Source: an uncultured Lachnospiraceae bacterium
Lineage (GTDB): Bacteria > Bacillota > Clostridia > Lachnospirales > Lachnospiraceae
Assembly: GCA_947384285.1 (NCBI GenBank)
Contig: CANDGI010000007.1
Coordinates: forward strand, 1 to 64,000
Length of the DNA stretch: 64,000 bases
Direction: 5' to 3'
Shown: positions 55,841-64,000 of the stretch, piece after piece
How the letters are laid out: every line of letters starts with the position of its first letter
Position numbering within the stretch: the first letter of the stretch is position 1
The notes under the pieces: generated by a model
Seen by the model: the letters and a program-made list of their open reading frames with translations, nothing else
Told to the model about the DNA's origin: nothing
Databases searched by the model: none
Program-made: the position numbers and the translations under genes

Positions 55841-56815
55841 TTACAATAATTCCTTATAAAATGCCAATGCATTTTGATAAAAAATCTTATCAATCTCTCC
55901 TTCGTGGAATCCGCTTTTTTTCAATTCCTGTGCTAATAATTCCATATAGCCGCAGTTTTTCAATTCCAGATTGTTGTCCATTCCGTCAAAATCAGAACCA
56001 AGCCCAATACAGTCTATGCCGCCTACATTTGCAATATGCCGGATATGCAGCACAATATCGCTGACATTGCTGTAATAGCATCCCAGGACATTGGGTGTTG
56101 GGGAGAGGAAAGGCCCATAGTAGTTGGCGCCGATGACGCCGCCATGTTTTGCAATCCTGCGGATTAGCTCATCCGGCAGGTTGCGGCCCCGGTGGCAGAG
56201 GGAACGAGCATTGGAATGGCTTGCGCAGAACGGTTTCTTTGCAAGCCGGCATACATCCCGGATTCCAGCATCTGATAGGTGGGAGACATCGGGGATTATG
56301 CCTAAGTCCTCCATTTTTTCCAGAAATTCCATGCCCAGGGAGGTCAGTCCTTGTGATTGTGACAGATGGGCGGCCACAGGCTCGCCGGGAAATCCCAGGC
56401 TGTTAGGGTAATTCCAGGTGAAAGTCATCATCCGTATGCCAAGCTGATAGAATTCCTCTAATTTTTCCAGGCTGCCCTCACAGGCGTCCCCTTCCTCTAA
56501 GGTCATCAAAGCAGACATTTTTCCTAGCTTCTGGTTGTGGGAAATCTCAGAATAAGTGGTAACCATTGTTATCATATCCTGGTTTTTCTCCATTTCTTCC
56601 TGGAAAATCTGAATCTGCTGTTTACATTCTTCGTAAGGAGAGGAAGTTCCTTTCAAATCAAGAAACATGGCAAAATTCTGGAGCAGATAACCAGCGTTTT
56701 TCATTTTTTCCAAATCAACCTGAAAATGGTTGCTGCGCAGTTTCACAGGCTTTCCCTGTTTCCGTTCTTCATAAATGCGGGAGATGGTGTCGCAGTGCAT
56801 ATCTATAATATTCAT
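55841..56815 (-). CDS. Membrane dipeptidase (M19 family)
   Basis: A 324-residue zinc dipeptidase related to renal dipeptidase. The metal ligands are visible: H and D in MHCDT (residues 6-10), the bridging Glu in LEEGDAC (about 121), His in DVSHLSD and His in SHSNARSL. Such enzymes cleave dipeptides with D-residues at the second position, as in peptidoglycan turnover. The gene precedes the NlpC/P60 gene by about 140 bases on the same strand. The start has AAAGGAGG upstream. Confidence 0.93.
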   Translation of the reverse strand: MNIIDMHCDTISRIYEERKQGKPVKLRSNHFQVDLEKMKNAGYLLQNFAMFLDLKGTSSPYEECKQQIQIFQEEMEKNQDMITMVTTYSEISHNQKLGKMSALMTLEEGDACEGSLEKLEEFYQLGIRMMTFTWNYPNSLGFPGEPVAAHLSQSQGLTSLGMEFLEKMEDLGIIPDVSHLSDAGIRDVCRLAKKPFCASHSNARSLCHRGRNLPDELIRRIAKHGGVIGANYYGPFLSPTPNVLGCYYSNVSDIVLHIRHIANVGGIDCIGLGSDFDGMDNNLELKNCGYMELLAQELKKSGFHEGEIDKIFYQNALAFYKELL

Positions 56816-56958
56816 AAATCATAGCCTCCTTTGGTTATAGTATACTATGAAAATAAATGGTTTCCTAGGAATTTTTTGAAGTATTTTCCAGATAAAGCTC
56901 GTTTTTTTCTTAGGATGGCAGTTTGCAAAAAGTAAGATATCTGTAAGATAAGGTTATA

Positions 56959-56974
56959 TTTTTCTTAAGAAAAA
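56959..56974. promoter_or_regulatory. 16-base perfect palindrome before the efflux operon
   Basis: TTTTTCTTAAGAAAAA is a perfect dyad 50 bases before the first efflux gene. A related half, TTTTTTTCTTAGG, lies about 55 bases further upstream. A regulator site is possible; the AT content makes this uncertain. Confidence 0.4.
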
Positions 56975-57023
56975 GCTGTTAAACTGATAAAAAACAAAAA
57001 TAACAAAGAAAGAAGGGCGCAGG

Positions 57024-57713
57024 TTGGAAACGTTAATCAAGGTTTTGGATATGTGTAAAATTTATAATCCCGGTGAAAATGAAGTGCGGGCACTGGATCA
57101 TGTAAGCCTGGAAATCAACAGGGGTGAGTTTGTGGCTATCATCGGCCACTCCGGATCCGGCAAATCTACATTGATGAATATGCTTGGATGCTTAGATGTC
57201 CCTACCTCTGGTTCTTATTATTTGAACGGGAAAGATGTCTCTATGATGAAGGATAATCAGCTGTCAGAAATACGGAATCAGGAAATTGGGTTTATTTTTC
57301 AGGGGTTTAACCTGATTGCGAACCTGAATGCCATTGAAAATGTAGAATTGCCTTTGATTTACCGTGGAATTGGAAAAAGGGAGAGACACAGGCTGGCAGA
57401 GGAAGCATTAAAAAAAGTAGGGCTGGAAAAGCGGATGGGGCACAGGCCTTCCGAAATGTCGGGTGGGCAGCAGCAAAGAGCTGCCATTGCCAGAGCAATT
57501 GCGGCAGAGCCGCCGGTGATTTTAGCAGATGAACCCACCGGAAATTTGGATTCTGCTTCCACCCAGGAGATTATGGAAATTTTAAAAGGATTGCACCGCG
57601 CTGGGAGAAGCGTTATCCTGATTACTCATGATAATGAAATTGCAGCTCAGGCAAAGCGTGTGGTGCGGATTTTGGACGGAAGGATTGTGGAAGATTATTA
57701 TAACAGTGAATGA
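57024..57713 (+). CDS. ABC transporter ATP-binding protein (LolD/MacB type)
   Basis: A 229-residue ATPase with Walker A GHSGSGKST (about 41-49), the signature MSGGQQQRAAIARA and Walker B VILADEPTGNLDS. This matches the LolD/MacB/FtsE class that works mechanically across the membrane. The frame begins at TTG with AAGGG upstream; the next ATG would cut the first strand. It heads an operon with an HlyD-like adaptor and a MacB-type permease. Confidence 0.93.
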   Translation: METLIKVLDMCKIYNPGENEVRALDHVSLEINRGEFVAIIGHSGSGKSTLMNMLGCLDVPTSGSYYLNGKDVSMMKDNQLSEIRNQEIGFIFQGFNLIANLNAIENVELPLIYRGIGKRERHRLAEEALKKVGLEKRMGHRPSEMSGGQQQRAAIARAIAAEPPVILADEPTGNLDSASTQEIMEILKGLHRAGRSVILITHDNEIAAQAKRVVRILDGRIVEDYYNSE

Positions 57714-57790
57714 TTTGGCAGACATGCTTTAGTACTACAGCGAACTTTTTATGTATCGGGACGTGGACGGAAAGTCAGGAGGATTTGGTA

Positions 57791-59461
57791 ATGAAGAAGA
57801 AAAAAGTATGGAAAATTATAGTTTCCGCGGTAATCGTGATTGCAGTGATCGGCGCAGCGGCGCTAAACAATGCAAGGTCTGCTGGGGAAGCGGCAGGGGA
57901 GGCTATGAAGGTGGAAGCATTTACCGTGGAGACGGGGGATGTGTCAGAAACCATAGAAACCAATGGAACCGTGGTCAGCGGAGAGCAGAAGACCTTTTTT
58001 TCTCCGGTGAATGCCAAGGTGGAGACGGCAGATTTCCAAACCGGGGATATGGTGAAGGAAGGGCAGAAGTTAATCACCTTTGATTTAAAAGATTTGGAGG
58101 AGCAGAACCAGAAGGCGGAGCTTACGGTAAAGGCGAACCAGTTAGGCTATCAGGATTCTGTCAACAAATCAAATGAAGCGGCGGTAAAGCAAGCCCAGGC
58201 ACAGGCAGCCGCCTCTTCCCTCCAGAACCAGGTAGATGCAAAGAAGCAGGAAATTGCGGATTTGACAGCTGCCATTGCCGGGGAAGCCCAGGCACAGGCG
58301 GCTGCCCAGCAGCAGGAACAGGAGAAGATCAACGCCCAGGTTAGTGAACTGCAAAAGGAGTTAAAGAAGGCGGAAAAGGCGTTGGAAAAATCCAAGGCGG
58401 CATACGAGAAAGCAGCCGCCCAGCAGCAGGAATCACAGGTGAATTTTGATGCGGCGGCAGCTTCCGGGAATGAGGAAACATTGGAGGAAACACGGGAAGC
58501 CCTGAATGCCGCCAATGAAGCGCTGGCAGAAGCAAAAGGGGATTTCGAGGCAGAACAGGAAATCGTAAATGGCCTGAATGCCCAGATTACAGCATTGCAG
58601 CCAGGGGCGGCGGAGATTGCAGCCAGTGATGCAGGCGGCGGGGAATTACAGCAGAGATTAGAAGCAGCCCAGGCAGAGCTGGCAAATCTACAGGCAAACC
58701 TGGAAGCGCAGAAATCTATGGCGGAGGCTGACGCTGGAACCTTGAGCAGTGCGGCAAGGGCGCAGATGCAGACCAATAACAATCTTGCAGAGTTAGAGAG
58801 CAAATCCTTAGAGGAATTGATTTTGCAGGGCCAGCAGGGAATCTGTGCAGAGTTTAACGGGGTGATTTCTGATAATCAGGCACTGGAAGGGGCATCCGTA
58901 TCCCAGGGAATGCAGCTTTTTACCTTGCAAAGCATTGATAATGTCAATGTGGAAGTGACTTTGTCGAAAAATGTATATGATAAAGTAAAAGAGGGGCAGA
59001 AGGCAGAAATTACTTTTGCAGGCCAGACGTATCAGGGAACGGTTACAAGAATCAGCAGGATTGCCACAGGCGGCATGGCGGGTACCAACCAGGCGGCTGT
59101 AGCGGCGGCAGGAATCCAGGCTTCGGTACATTTAGATAACCCGGATGACAACATCTTTCTGGGCGTAGATGCCAAAGTAAAAATTCTGGCAGCAGAGGCA
59201 AGAGATGTGGTGATTCTTCCCATAGAGGCAGTGAATATCGGAAAAGACGGAACCTTCTGCTGGGTATGTGAGGATGGAGTTTTGGCAAAGCGAAGCATCA
59301 AGACGGGCGTAACCTCGGATGAGTGTGCAGAAATTACAGAAGGGATTGGGGCAGGGGAGCAGGTGATTGCAGATCCGGGCAGCCATGAGGAGGGTGACAG
59401 CATTACCATCCGGGAAGCTGGCGGCATAGAAGATGAACCTGAAAAAAGCAGTGAAGAATAG
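57791..59461 (+). CDS. HlyD/MacA-like efflux periplasmic adaptor subunit with a long coiled coil
   Basis: A 556-residue protein with one N-terminal membrane helix (about 6-25). The biotinyl-lipoyl-like half-motif (about 50-100) is followed by a long Ala/Gln/Glu-rich coiled coil (about 105-330), then the second lipoyl half, a beta barrel and a membrane-proximal domain (EAVNIGKDGTFCWV). The hairpin is longer than that of many adaptors. The ATG at 57791 has AGGAGG upstream; the 27 codons before it are not real. It would link the ABC permease to the thick wall of a Gram-positive cell. Confidence 0.9.
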   Translation: MKKKKVWKIIVSAVIVIAVIGAAALNNARSAGEAAGEAMKVEAFTVETGDVSETIETNGTVVSGEQKTFFSPVNAKVETADFQTGDMVKEGQKLITFDLKDLEEQNQKAELTVKANQLGYQDSVNKSNEAAVKQAQAQAAASSLQNQVDAKKQEIADLTAAIAGEAQAQAAAQQQEQEKINAQVSELQKELKKAEKALEKSKAAYEKAAAQQQESQVNFDAAAASGNEETLEETREALNAANEALAEAKGDFEAEQEIVNGLNAQITALQPGAAEIAASDAGGGELQQRLEAAQAELANLQANLEAQKSMAEADAGTLSSAARAQMQTNNNLAELESKSLEELILQGQQGICAEFNGVISDNQALEGASVSQGMQLFTLQSIDNVNVEVTLSKNVYDKVKEGQKAEITFAGQTYQGTVTRISRIATGGMAGTNQAAVAAAGIQASVHLDNPDDNIFLGVDAKVKILAAEARDVVILPIEAVNIGKDGTFCWVCEDGVLAKRSIKTGVTSDECAEITEGIGAGEQVIADPGSHEEGDSITIREAGGIEDEPEKSSEE

Positions 59462-59530
59462 GCGGCTGGGATAAGCCGAAGATATTCAGTTCCATGGTGT
59501 GGCAAGGCGGCTGAAAAAGCAGTGAAAATT
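59439..59530 (+). repeat. 71-bp duplication spanning the stop codon of the adaptor gene
   Basis: CTGAAAAAAGCAGTGAAGAAT at 59439 (given in part) recurs with few changes at 59511, followed in both by AGGC-GCC-rich sequence. The period is 71. The first copy contains the adaptor stop codon. Confidence 0.75.
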
Positions 59531-59585
59531 AGGCAGCCCAGACAAGGGCGTATCAATCTGGATAGGGAAATCGCGAGGTGTATCT

Positions 59586-60821
59586 ATGGGTAATATGATG
59601 GAATATATAAAAATGGCATTTAAAAATATTACTGCCAATAAGGGACGTTCTTTTCTGACCATGCTGGGCATTATTATTGGAATTGCTTCTGTTATCATGG
59701 TAATGTCGGTGGGAGACGGCACTGCCAACGCTATGAATTCGGAGGTGGCAGACCTTGGCACTGGGCAGATTAACGTATACTGCAGTGATGATTCAATCAA
59801 CGCAGAGGCATGGATTACGCCGGAGGATTTGCAGGCAGTCCGGGAAAGAATCGAGGGGGTGGATGGGGCAACGCCCAATGACGGTTCTTCTGGAAGCACG
59901 GTGACCGGAAAAGGGGAATTTGCGGTGCAGTTAAGCGGCGGAACGGAGGATATACAAAAATCCATGAATTATAATATGAAACGTGGCGCTTATTTTACCG
60001 GGGCAGATGTGGAGGAGGGAAACCGTGTCTGCGTGATTACAGACAATGACGCCAAGCGTCTGTTTGGCTCAGATGATGTGGTGGGCATGGACATTGAAGT
60101 GACGATAAATAATATCACTGGCAGCTACCGCATTGTGGGCGTGAACCAGCAGAAAGAAAACAGCGGATTTGTCAGCTATACCTATGAGGGAATGCCGGTG
60201 GCGCTGGAGGTGCCTTATACTTCTTTTGAGAGTTTTGGCTGGGAAAGCGATTCCTTCTACTCTGCTGTGGTGTTTGCCAATGATAAGGCCAGCGGGGAGG
60301 AAGTGGCAAGAGATATCATCCACCTATTGGAAACCAGGCATCAGTGCGCAGGGGAAGATTATTATCAGATTCAGAGTTTCCAGGACATGGTGGCAGAATT
60401 AAACGGGATGCTGGCGATTGTAACAACATTTATTTCCTGTGTAGCTGCAATTTCTTTGATTGTAGGCGGTATCGGCGTGATGAACATTATGCTGGTGTCG
60501 GTAACGGAGCGCACCAGGGAAATTGGAATCCGCAAATCCTTGGGCGCCAAAACCTCTTCTATTTTAATGCAGTTTTTAGCGGAAGCGGCAATCCTTACCA
60601 TTGTAGGAGGGATAATTGGGATTCTGCTGGGCTTGCTTGGAGCGGCAGGCGCCTGCAGCCTGATGAGCGCTTCCATGGGAAGCACGATACATCCAGGCAT
60701 CAAGGCCAGCACAATTTTGGGAGCAACGCTGTTTTCCTGCGGAATCGGGGTGTTTTTCGGAATTTACCCAGCCAGGAAGGCTGCAAAGCTAAGCCCCATC
60801 GAAGCGCTGCGGAGAAATTAA
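59586..60821 (+). CDS. MacB-like ABC transporter permease (FtsX family)
   Basis: A 411-residue protein with an N-terminal helix (about 18-40), an extracytoplasmic MacB core domain (about 45-270) and three C-terminal helices of the FtsX fold (RTREIGIRKSLGAKTSSILMQF is the cytoplasmic coupling loop). It completes the ATPase-adaptor-permease set at 57-60.8 kb. Family members export peptides, lipids or macrolides; the substrate is not evident. GAGG lies upstream of the ATG. Confidence 0.93.
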   Translation: MGNMMEYIKMAFKNITANKGRSFLTMLGIIIGIASVIMVMSVGDGTANAMNSEVADLGTGQINVYCSDDSINAEAWITPEDLQAVRERIEGVDGATPNDGSSGSTVTGKGEFAVQLSGGTEDIQKSMNYNMKRGAYFTGADVEEGNRVCVITDNDAKRLFGSDDVVGMDIEVTINNITGSYRIVGVNQQKENSGFVSYTYEGMPVALEVPYTSFESFGWESDSFYSAVVFANDKASGEEVARDIIHLLETRHQCAGEDYYQIQSFQDMVAELNGMLAIVTTFISCVAAISLIVGGIGVMNIMLVSVTERTREIGIRKSLGAKTSSILMQFLAEAAILTIVGGIIGILLGLLGAAGACSLMSASMGSTIHPGIKASTILGATLFSCGIGVFFGIYPARKAAKLSPIEALRRN

Positions 60822-60921
60822 AATAAGGCCGGGGAACAAAGCCCGCAGCGGCGATCAGTAACCCTGGCCAGGATGGGGCGGCTGGTAAATGGTTTTCTGC
60901 ATATTTTCCTCAAAAGCTGTC

Positions 60922-62853
60922 TTAATAAGTGCGGAATAAATATTGATACGGAACCTCTCCCAACTGTCCTGACAGCTTTTCATCCAGCTCTTTCCATAAG
61001 CTTTCAATGGATACTTCGCCTTCCCTGATATCTTCTGGCAGGATTCCTCCATTCTCTGTCAACAGCGCTGCAGCTTCTTCGTAACGTCCAAGCTGATGCA
61101 GTGCCAATACATGATAGAGTTTTAACCGTTCCATCGTTTGTTCCTCTGTATCTAATTCCTGGTATGCTTGTTCCATAGCTGCATATGATTTGTTCATCAG
61201 CAGCAGCTTAAAACATTCCTTTAAATAAGAGATATCCTTTTTCCTCATGCCAAGCCCCTTAAGGATCCAACGGGCAGAGGCTTGGGACTGGCCTTTGCGC
61301 AGATACAGGCATCCCAGGCCATGGCATACCCAGGGATTTTCTGATAAACGGGCGGCTGCGGTAAGTGTCTGTTCTGCTTTTTCCAGGTCTCCATTTATGT
61401 AGTATTGGACGCCTAGATGATAATGTGCATACCAATTTTCTTTATTCTTATCGCCAATGGTTTTTTGAAGCATTTGAAAGACAGCATCATCCTGGAAAAA
61501 TTCATCCGGTTTTTCCAGAGGACTCTGGCAATGCAGCAGGCCTGTTTCCCGGAACTGCATCCATTTTTTCAGTCCTTCCTCTTCCAAAACAAATTCCAGA
61601 TGGTTTGACATTTTATCCTGTACTTCCATAGCACCGAAGCCGCTGCCTTTTTGTATCAGCCTGCCTCTTGTCCGGGCCATCTCTTTTGTATCCTTAAGCT
61701 TTTTTTCCAGCCGTTCAAACCGCTGCTCTGCTGCCAGCTGTTTTGTAAGCTGTTGGAAGGCCTCTTCATGAGAAGCTGCCATCTGCTCTGGAGCCAGCTG
61801 AACCGGCCCATACTGCTCCATCCATTCCCAAGCGGTAAGGGGTCCCATAGGAATGCATCCGTACTGGGTTTTTCCAAGTCCAGCCTGAATCTCTATATAA
61901 TTTCCTGCATCCTGGGTCAAAAATTCCTGCCAGTGCCTGGAAGCAGGCGTATGCCCCCAGGAAAATAACTTGCGGCTCTTTAGCCTTTTTGTTGATATCT
62001 GTAAAAGACCATACCCTTTTTCATTTACATTGGCAATATATTTGGGTTCCGCCTCCTCTATATCAAAGAAATAGTCCACAGAGACTGGAATGTTATTATA
62101 ATGGAGCATATCGGTTCCTTTTACATAGGGGATATCCACCTTGTATACCCTGTCGTTGTCAAAAGTAAAAGCCTTTCTGGCCGGAACAATGATTTTTCCC
62201 TTTTCAAATTCTGGAACTGCCATATTGCTCCACCAGTACATGGGCGTCACATTCTGGGTTTCGTTCATAATCCGCATTCTGCAGTTTAGGACAGGCTCCT
62301 TTGGCTCCATCCAAAAATCCATTTGGTAATAAACCTTACGGATACGTTCATATTCATACATCCGAAGGACTGGAACATCCCCATTTTCCACAACAGCTGC
62401 GTAGAGAGGCGCTGTTGTGTAGGGCGTATGCCCAATAATGCCGATATTCCATTCCACTCCTCCGCTGAACCATGCATTGCGCACTGCCAGATTGCGGAAT
62501 TTTAATACATCGTTGGTATAAAGAAGGTTTTTGCCAGTCTTTTTGTCCGTCAGTGACCACAGCCTTCCTCCATATTCTAACAGAAAAACAGCTGTCAGGC
62601 ATTCATTCTCCAGTACAGCCGTCTTGATTTCTTTCGTCTTAAGGTTTTTTGCATACTGATTAAACTGCCTGTAGGGATAGGCATTGTTAAGCCTGCCGTA
62701 GCCTCCGTAAATATCGTCGTCCTCCTCCAGGTCAAATTTTAATCGGTTTTGTAAGATTTTTTCCCCGATTAAATCCGGGATGCTTGCTTCTTCCCCCAAA
62801 TCTGTAACCGGAATCTTTAAATCATTAAAGTACAAGGCAGCCTTTTTGTCCAT
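60922..62853 (-). CDS. DUF5107 and tetratricopeptide-repeat protein
   Basis: A 643-residue cytoplasmic protein. The N-terminal half (about 60-320) matches the DUF5107 family, which has a beta-sandwich fold related to sugar mutarotases (EYGGRLWSLTDKKTGKNLLY, in two parts, is conserved). The C-terminal half contains several TPR helices (YAHYHLGVQYYINGDLEKAEQTL, in two parts). The open frame begins at 62898, but the ATG at 62853 has AGGAAG upstream and is preferred. Related proteins often occur near glycoside catabolism genes; no sugar gene adjoins it here. Its activity is not known. Confidence 0.8.
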   Translation of the reverse strand: MDKKAALYFNDLKIPVTDLGEEASIPDLIGEKILQNRLKFDLEEDDDIYGGYGRLNNAYPYRQFNQYAKNLKTKEIKTAVLENECLTAVFLLEYGGRLWSLTDKKTGKNLLYTNDVLKFRNLAVRNAWFSGGVEWNIGIIGHTPYTTAPLYAAVVENGDVPVLRMYEYERIRKVYYQMDFWMEPKEPVLNCRMRIMNETQNVTPMYWWSNMAVPEFEKGKIIVPARKAFTFDNDRVYKVDIPYVKGTDMLHYNNIPVSVDYFFDIEEAEPKYIANVNEKGYGLLQISTKRLKSRKLFSWGHTPASRHWQEFLTQDAGNYIEIQAGLGKTQYGCIPMGPLTAWEWMEQYGPVQLAPEQMAASHEEAFQQLTKQLAAEQRFERLEKKLKDTKEMARTRGRLIQKGSGFGAMEVQDKMSNHLEFVLEEEGLKKWMQFRETGLLHCQSPLEKPDEFFQDDAVFQMLQKTIGDKNKENWYAHYHLGVQYYINGDLEKAEQTLTAAARLSENPWVCHGLGCLYLRKGQSQASARWILKGLGMRKKDISYLKECFKLLLMNKSYAAMEQAYQELDTEEQTMERLKLYHVLALHQLGRYEEAAALLTENGGILPEDIREGEVSIESLWKELDEKLSGQLGEVPYQYLFRTY

Positions 62854-63146
62854 ATCTTCTGCTCTCTTCCTTTCTATGGATTGTGAATGTATTTTCATTG
62901 TCTTTATCTTGCATGGAGAACCTCTTTGTCCATAATCTCCAATGCCTGCTGTTCAAGGCTGCAGGCATCATATCTTTTGCATGGAAAACTACCAACAGTA
63001 TAGAACATATGCTCTGTTTTTTCAATGTGTTTTTGCGCATTTTATGATTTTGCAGATTCCCTTCATAAAACTTTATTTTCAAAATGTACTGGAAGATTTT
63101 CAAAAGATGCGGTAGGATATAAATATAATGATAAGGAGGATTTCAA

Positions 63147-63887
63147 ATGGGAAATCAGGAAAGAGAAGAAAAAATTAAAAAATTTCTGGACATGGTGGGA
63201 CAATCGGATAACATTGTGTTTTTCGGGGGCGCAGGAGTATCCACGGAAAGCGGCATCCCGGATTTCCGCAGCGTGGACGGGCTTTATAACCAGCAGTACG
63301 ACTATCCGCCGGAAACCATTTTAAGCCATACCTTTTACCGGAGAAACACAGAAGAATTCTATCGGTTTTACCGGAATAAAATGCTATGCCTGACGGCGCA
63401 GCCCAATATGGCGCACAGAAGGCTGGCAGAGCTGGAGGCGGCAGGTAAGGTAAAGGCAGTGATTACCCAGAATATTGACGGCCTGCACCAGCTGGCAGGA
63501 AGCAGGAAAGTGCTGGAGCTCCATGGCAGCGTCCACCGGAATTACTGTGAATCCTGCCATCATCTGTACGATGCGGAATATATGTTAAACAGCGAAGGCG
63601 TCCCCCATTGCCAGGAATGCGGCGGCGAAATCAAGCCGGATGTGGTGCTGTATGAGGAGGGCTTAAACAACCAGACCATACAGGAGGCGGTTTTTTATAT
63701 CAGCCATGCGGATATGCTGATTATCGGCGGAACCTCCCTGGCAGTCTACCCGGCAGCAGGTTTGGTGGATTATTACCAGGGAAATAAGCTGGTGCTTGTA
63801 AATAAGACAGCTACGCCCCGGGATAGCCAAGCAGATTTGGTTTTGCAGGAAAGCATTGGAGAGCTGTTTGGGAGGATTATCCTATAA
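63147..63887 (+). CDS. cobB: NAD-dependent protein deacylase, Sir2 family
   Basis: A 246-residue sirtuin. The NAD pocket [15 protein letters not shown] is at residues 28-42. TQNIDGLHQ and the catalytic His in [10 protein letters not shown] follow, and four zinc cysteines lie in CESC and CQEC. It removes acyl groups from lysines using NAD. AAGGAGG precedes the ATG. The DUF951 gene follows 18 bases later. Confidence 0.94.
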   Translation: MGNQEREEKIKKFLDMVGQSDNIVFFGGAGVSTESGIPDFRSVDGLYNQQYDYPPETILSHTFYRRNTEEFYRFYRNKMLCLTAQPNMAHRRLAELEAAGKVKAVITQNIDGLHQLAGSRKVLELHGSVHRNYCESCHHLYDAEYMLNSEGVPHCQECGGEIKPDVVLYEEGLNNQTIQEAVFYISHADMLIIGGTSLAVYPAAGLVDYYQGNKLVLVNKTATPRDSQADLVLQESIGELFGRIIL

Positions 63888-63905
63888 GGAAAGCCAAGGA
63901 GGAAG

Positions 63906-64000
63906 ATGATGCCGATACCGTTTGAAGTAGGAGATATTGTCCGTCTGAAAAAAAAGCATCCCTGCGGCAGCCAGGAGTGGGAGGTGCTCCGGGTAGGAGC
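63906..64000 (+). CDS. DUF951 family protein, cut by the window edge
   Basis: The first 31 residues are visible: MMPIPFEVGDIVRLKKKHP then CGSQEWEVLRVG. GD-I-V-x-L-K-K-x-H-P-C-G is the hallmark of the small DUF951 family (about 60-65 residues) common in Firmicutes. AAGGAGGA precedes two adjacent ATG codons (63906 and 63909). Function unknown. Confidence 0.85.
   Translation, partial: MMPIPFEVGDIVRLKKKHPCGSQEWEVLRVG

Overview
The window looks like chromosome from a low-GC, Gram-positive, endospore-lineage Clostridia, most likely a gut Lachnospiraceae. Evidence: spmA/spmB, Firmicute-type ribosome binding sites, a decarboxylase-kinase-yaaR-holB-ricT-trmN6-rsmI block in the order known from Bacillus, and two carbohydrate ABC-transporter loci without their own ATPase gene. 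I see no phage, intact insertion sequence or CRISPR array. The assignment is inferred from gene content, not from a marker gene.

Layout. 1-5.6 kb: a structured 72-bp repeat, a D-Ala-D-Ala carboxypeptidase, an unknown protein, an AGCS amino-acid symporter and spmBA. 5.7-18.3 kb (minus strand): an M42 peptidase, a LacI regulator, and a glycan operon (binding protein, two permeases, GH2 beta-galactosidase, GH65 phosphorylase, EamA transporter, beta-phosphoglucomutase). 18.6-19.4 kb: a MarR regulator and a decayed YefM-type antitoxin. 19.5-32.5 kb (minus strand): a gene-for-gene counterpart of E. coli ycjMNOPQRST with a glycerate kinase at its end and a LacI regulator at its head. 32.8-38.3 kb: orphan C5 DNA methyltransferase, MgtE, a DUF885 lipoprotein with a repetitive N-terminus, and rsmI. 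38.5-44.5 kb: the conserved housekeeping block. 45-51.5 kb: chemoreceptor plus FMN-binding lipoprotein, then an ECF sigma factor with an ABC exporter. 51.6-53.7 kb: a debris zone (broken ORF, initiator tRNA, sortase B remnant, AAA ATPase, PIN-toxin remnant). 53.9-56.8 kb: cysteine synthase, NlpC/P60 hydrolase, M19 dipeptidase. 57-60.8 kb: a MacAB-like efflux set. 60.9-64 kb: DUF5107-TPR protein, Sir2 deacylase and the start of a DUF951 gene.

How the genes work together. The ycj-like locus should import a glucoside or guloside, interconvert the sugar through 3-keto intermediates (three enzymes), and release glucose 1-phosphate by phosphorolysis (GH13_18 and GH65). A glycerate kinase at the end would take up the glycerate released from glucosylglycerate. 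Two identical LacI-type palindromes sit in front of the first gene and a half-matching site sits on the regulator's own promoter. The 8-18 kb operon combines beta-galactosidase, GH65 phosphorylase and beta-phosphoglucomutase, so it probably degrades a mixed galactose/glucose oligosaccharide.

Most unusual feature. Short tandem duplications (about 43-81 bp units, two or three copies) recur at or just past stop codons in at least nine places. In-frame tandem repeats also lie inside two genes (51 bp x3 in a GH65 gene, about 36 bp x5 at the front of the DUF885 gene). This looks like a genome-wide tendency that reshapes gene ends.
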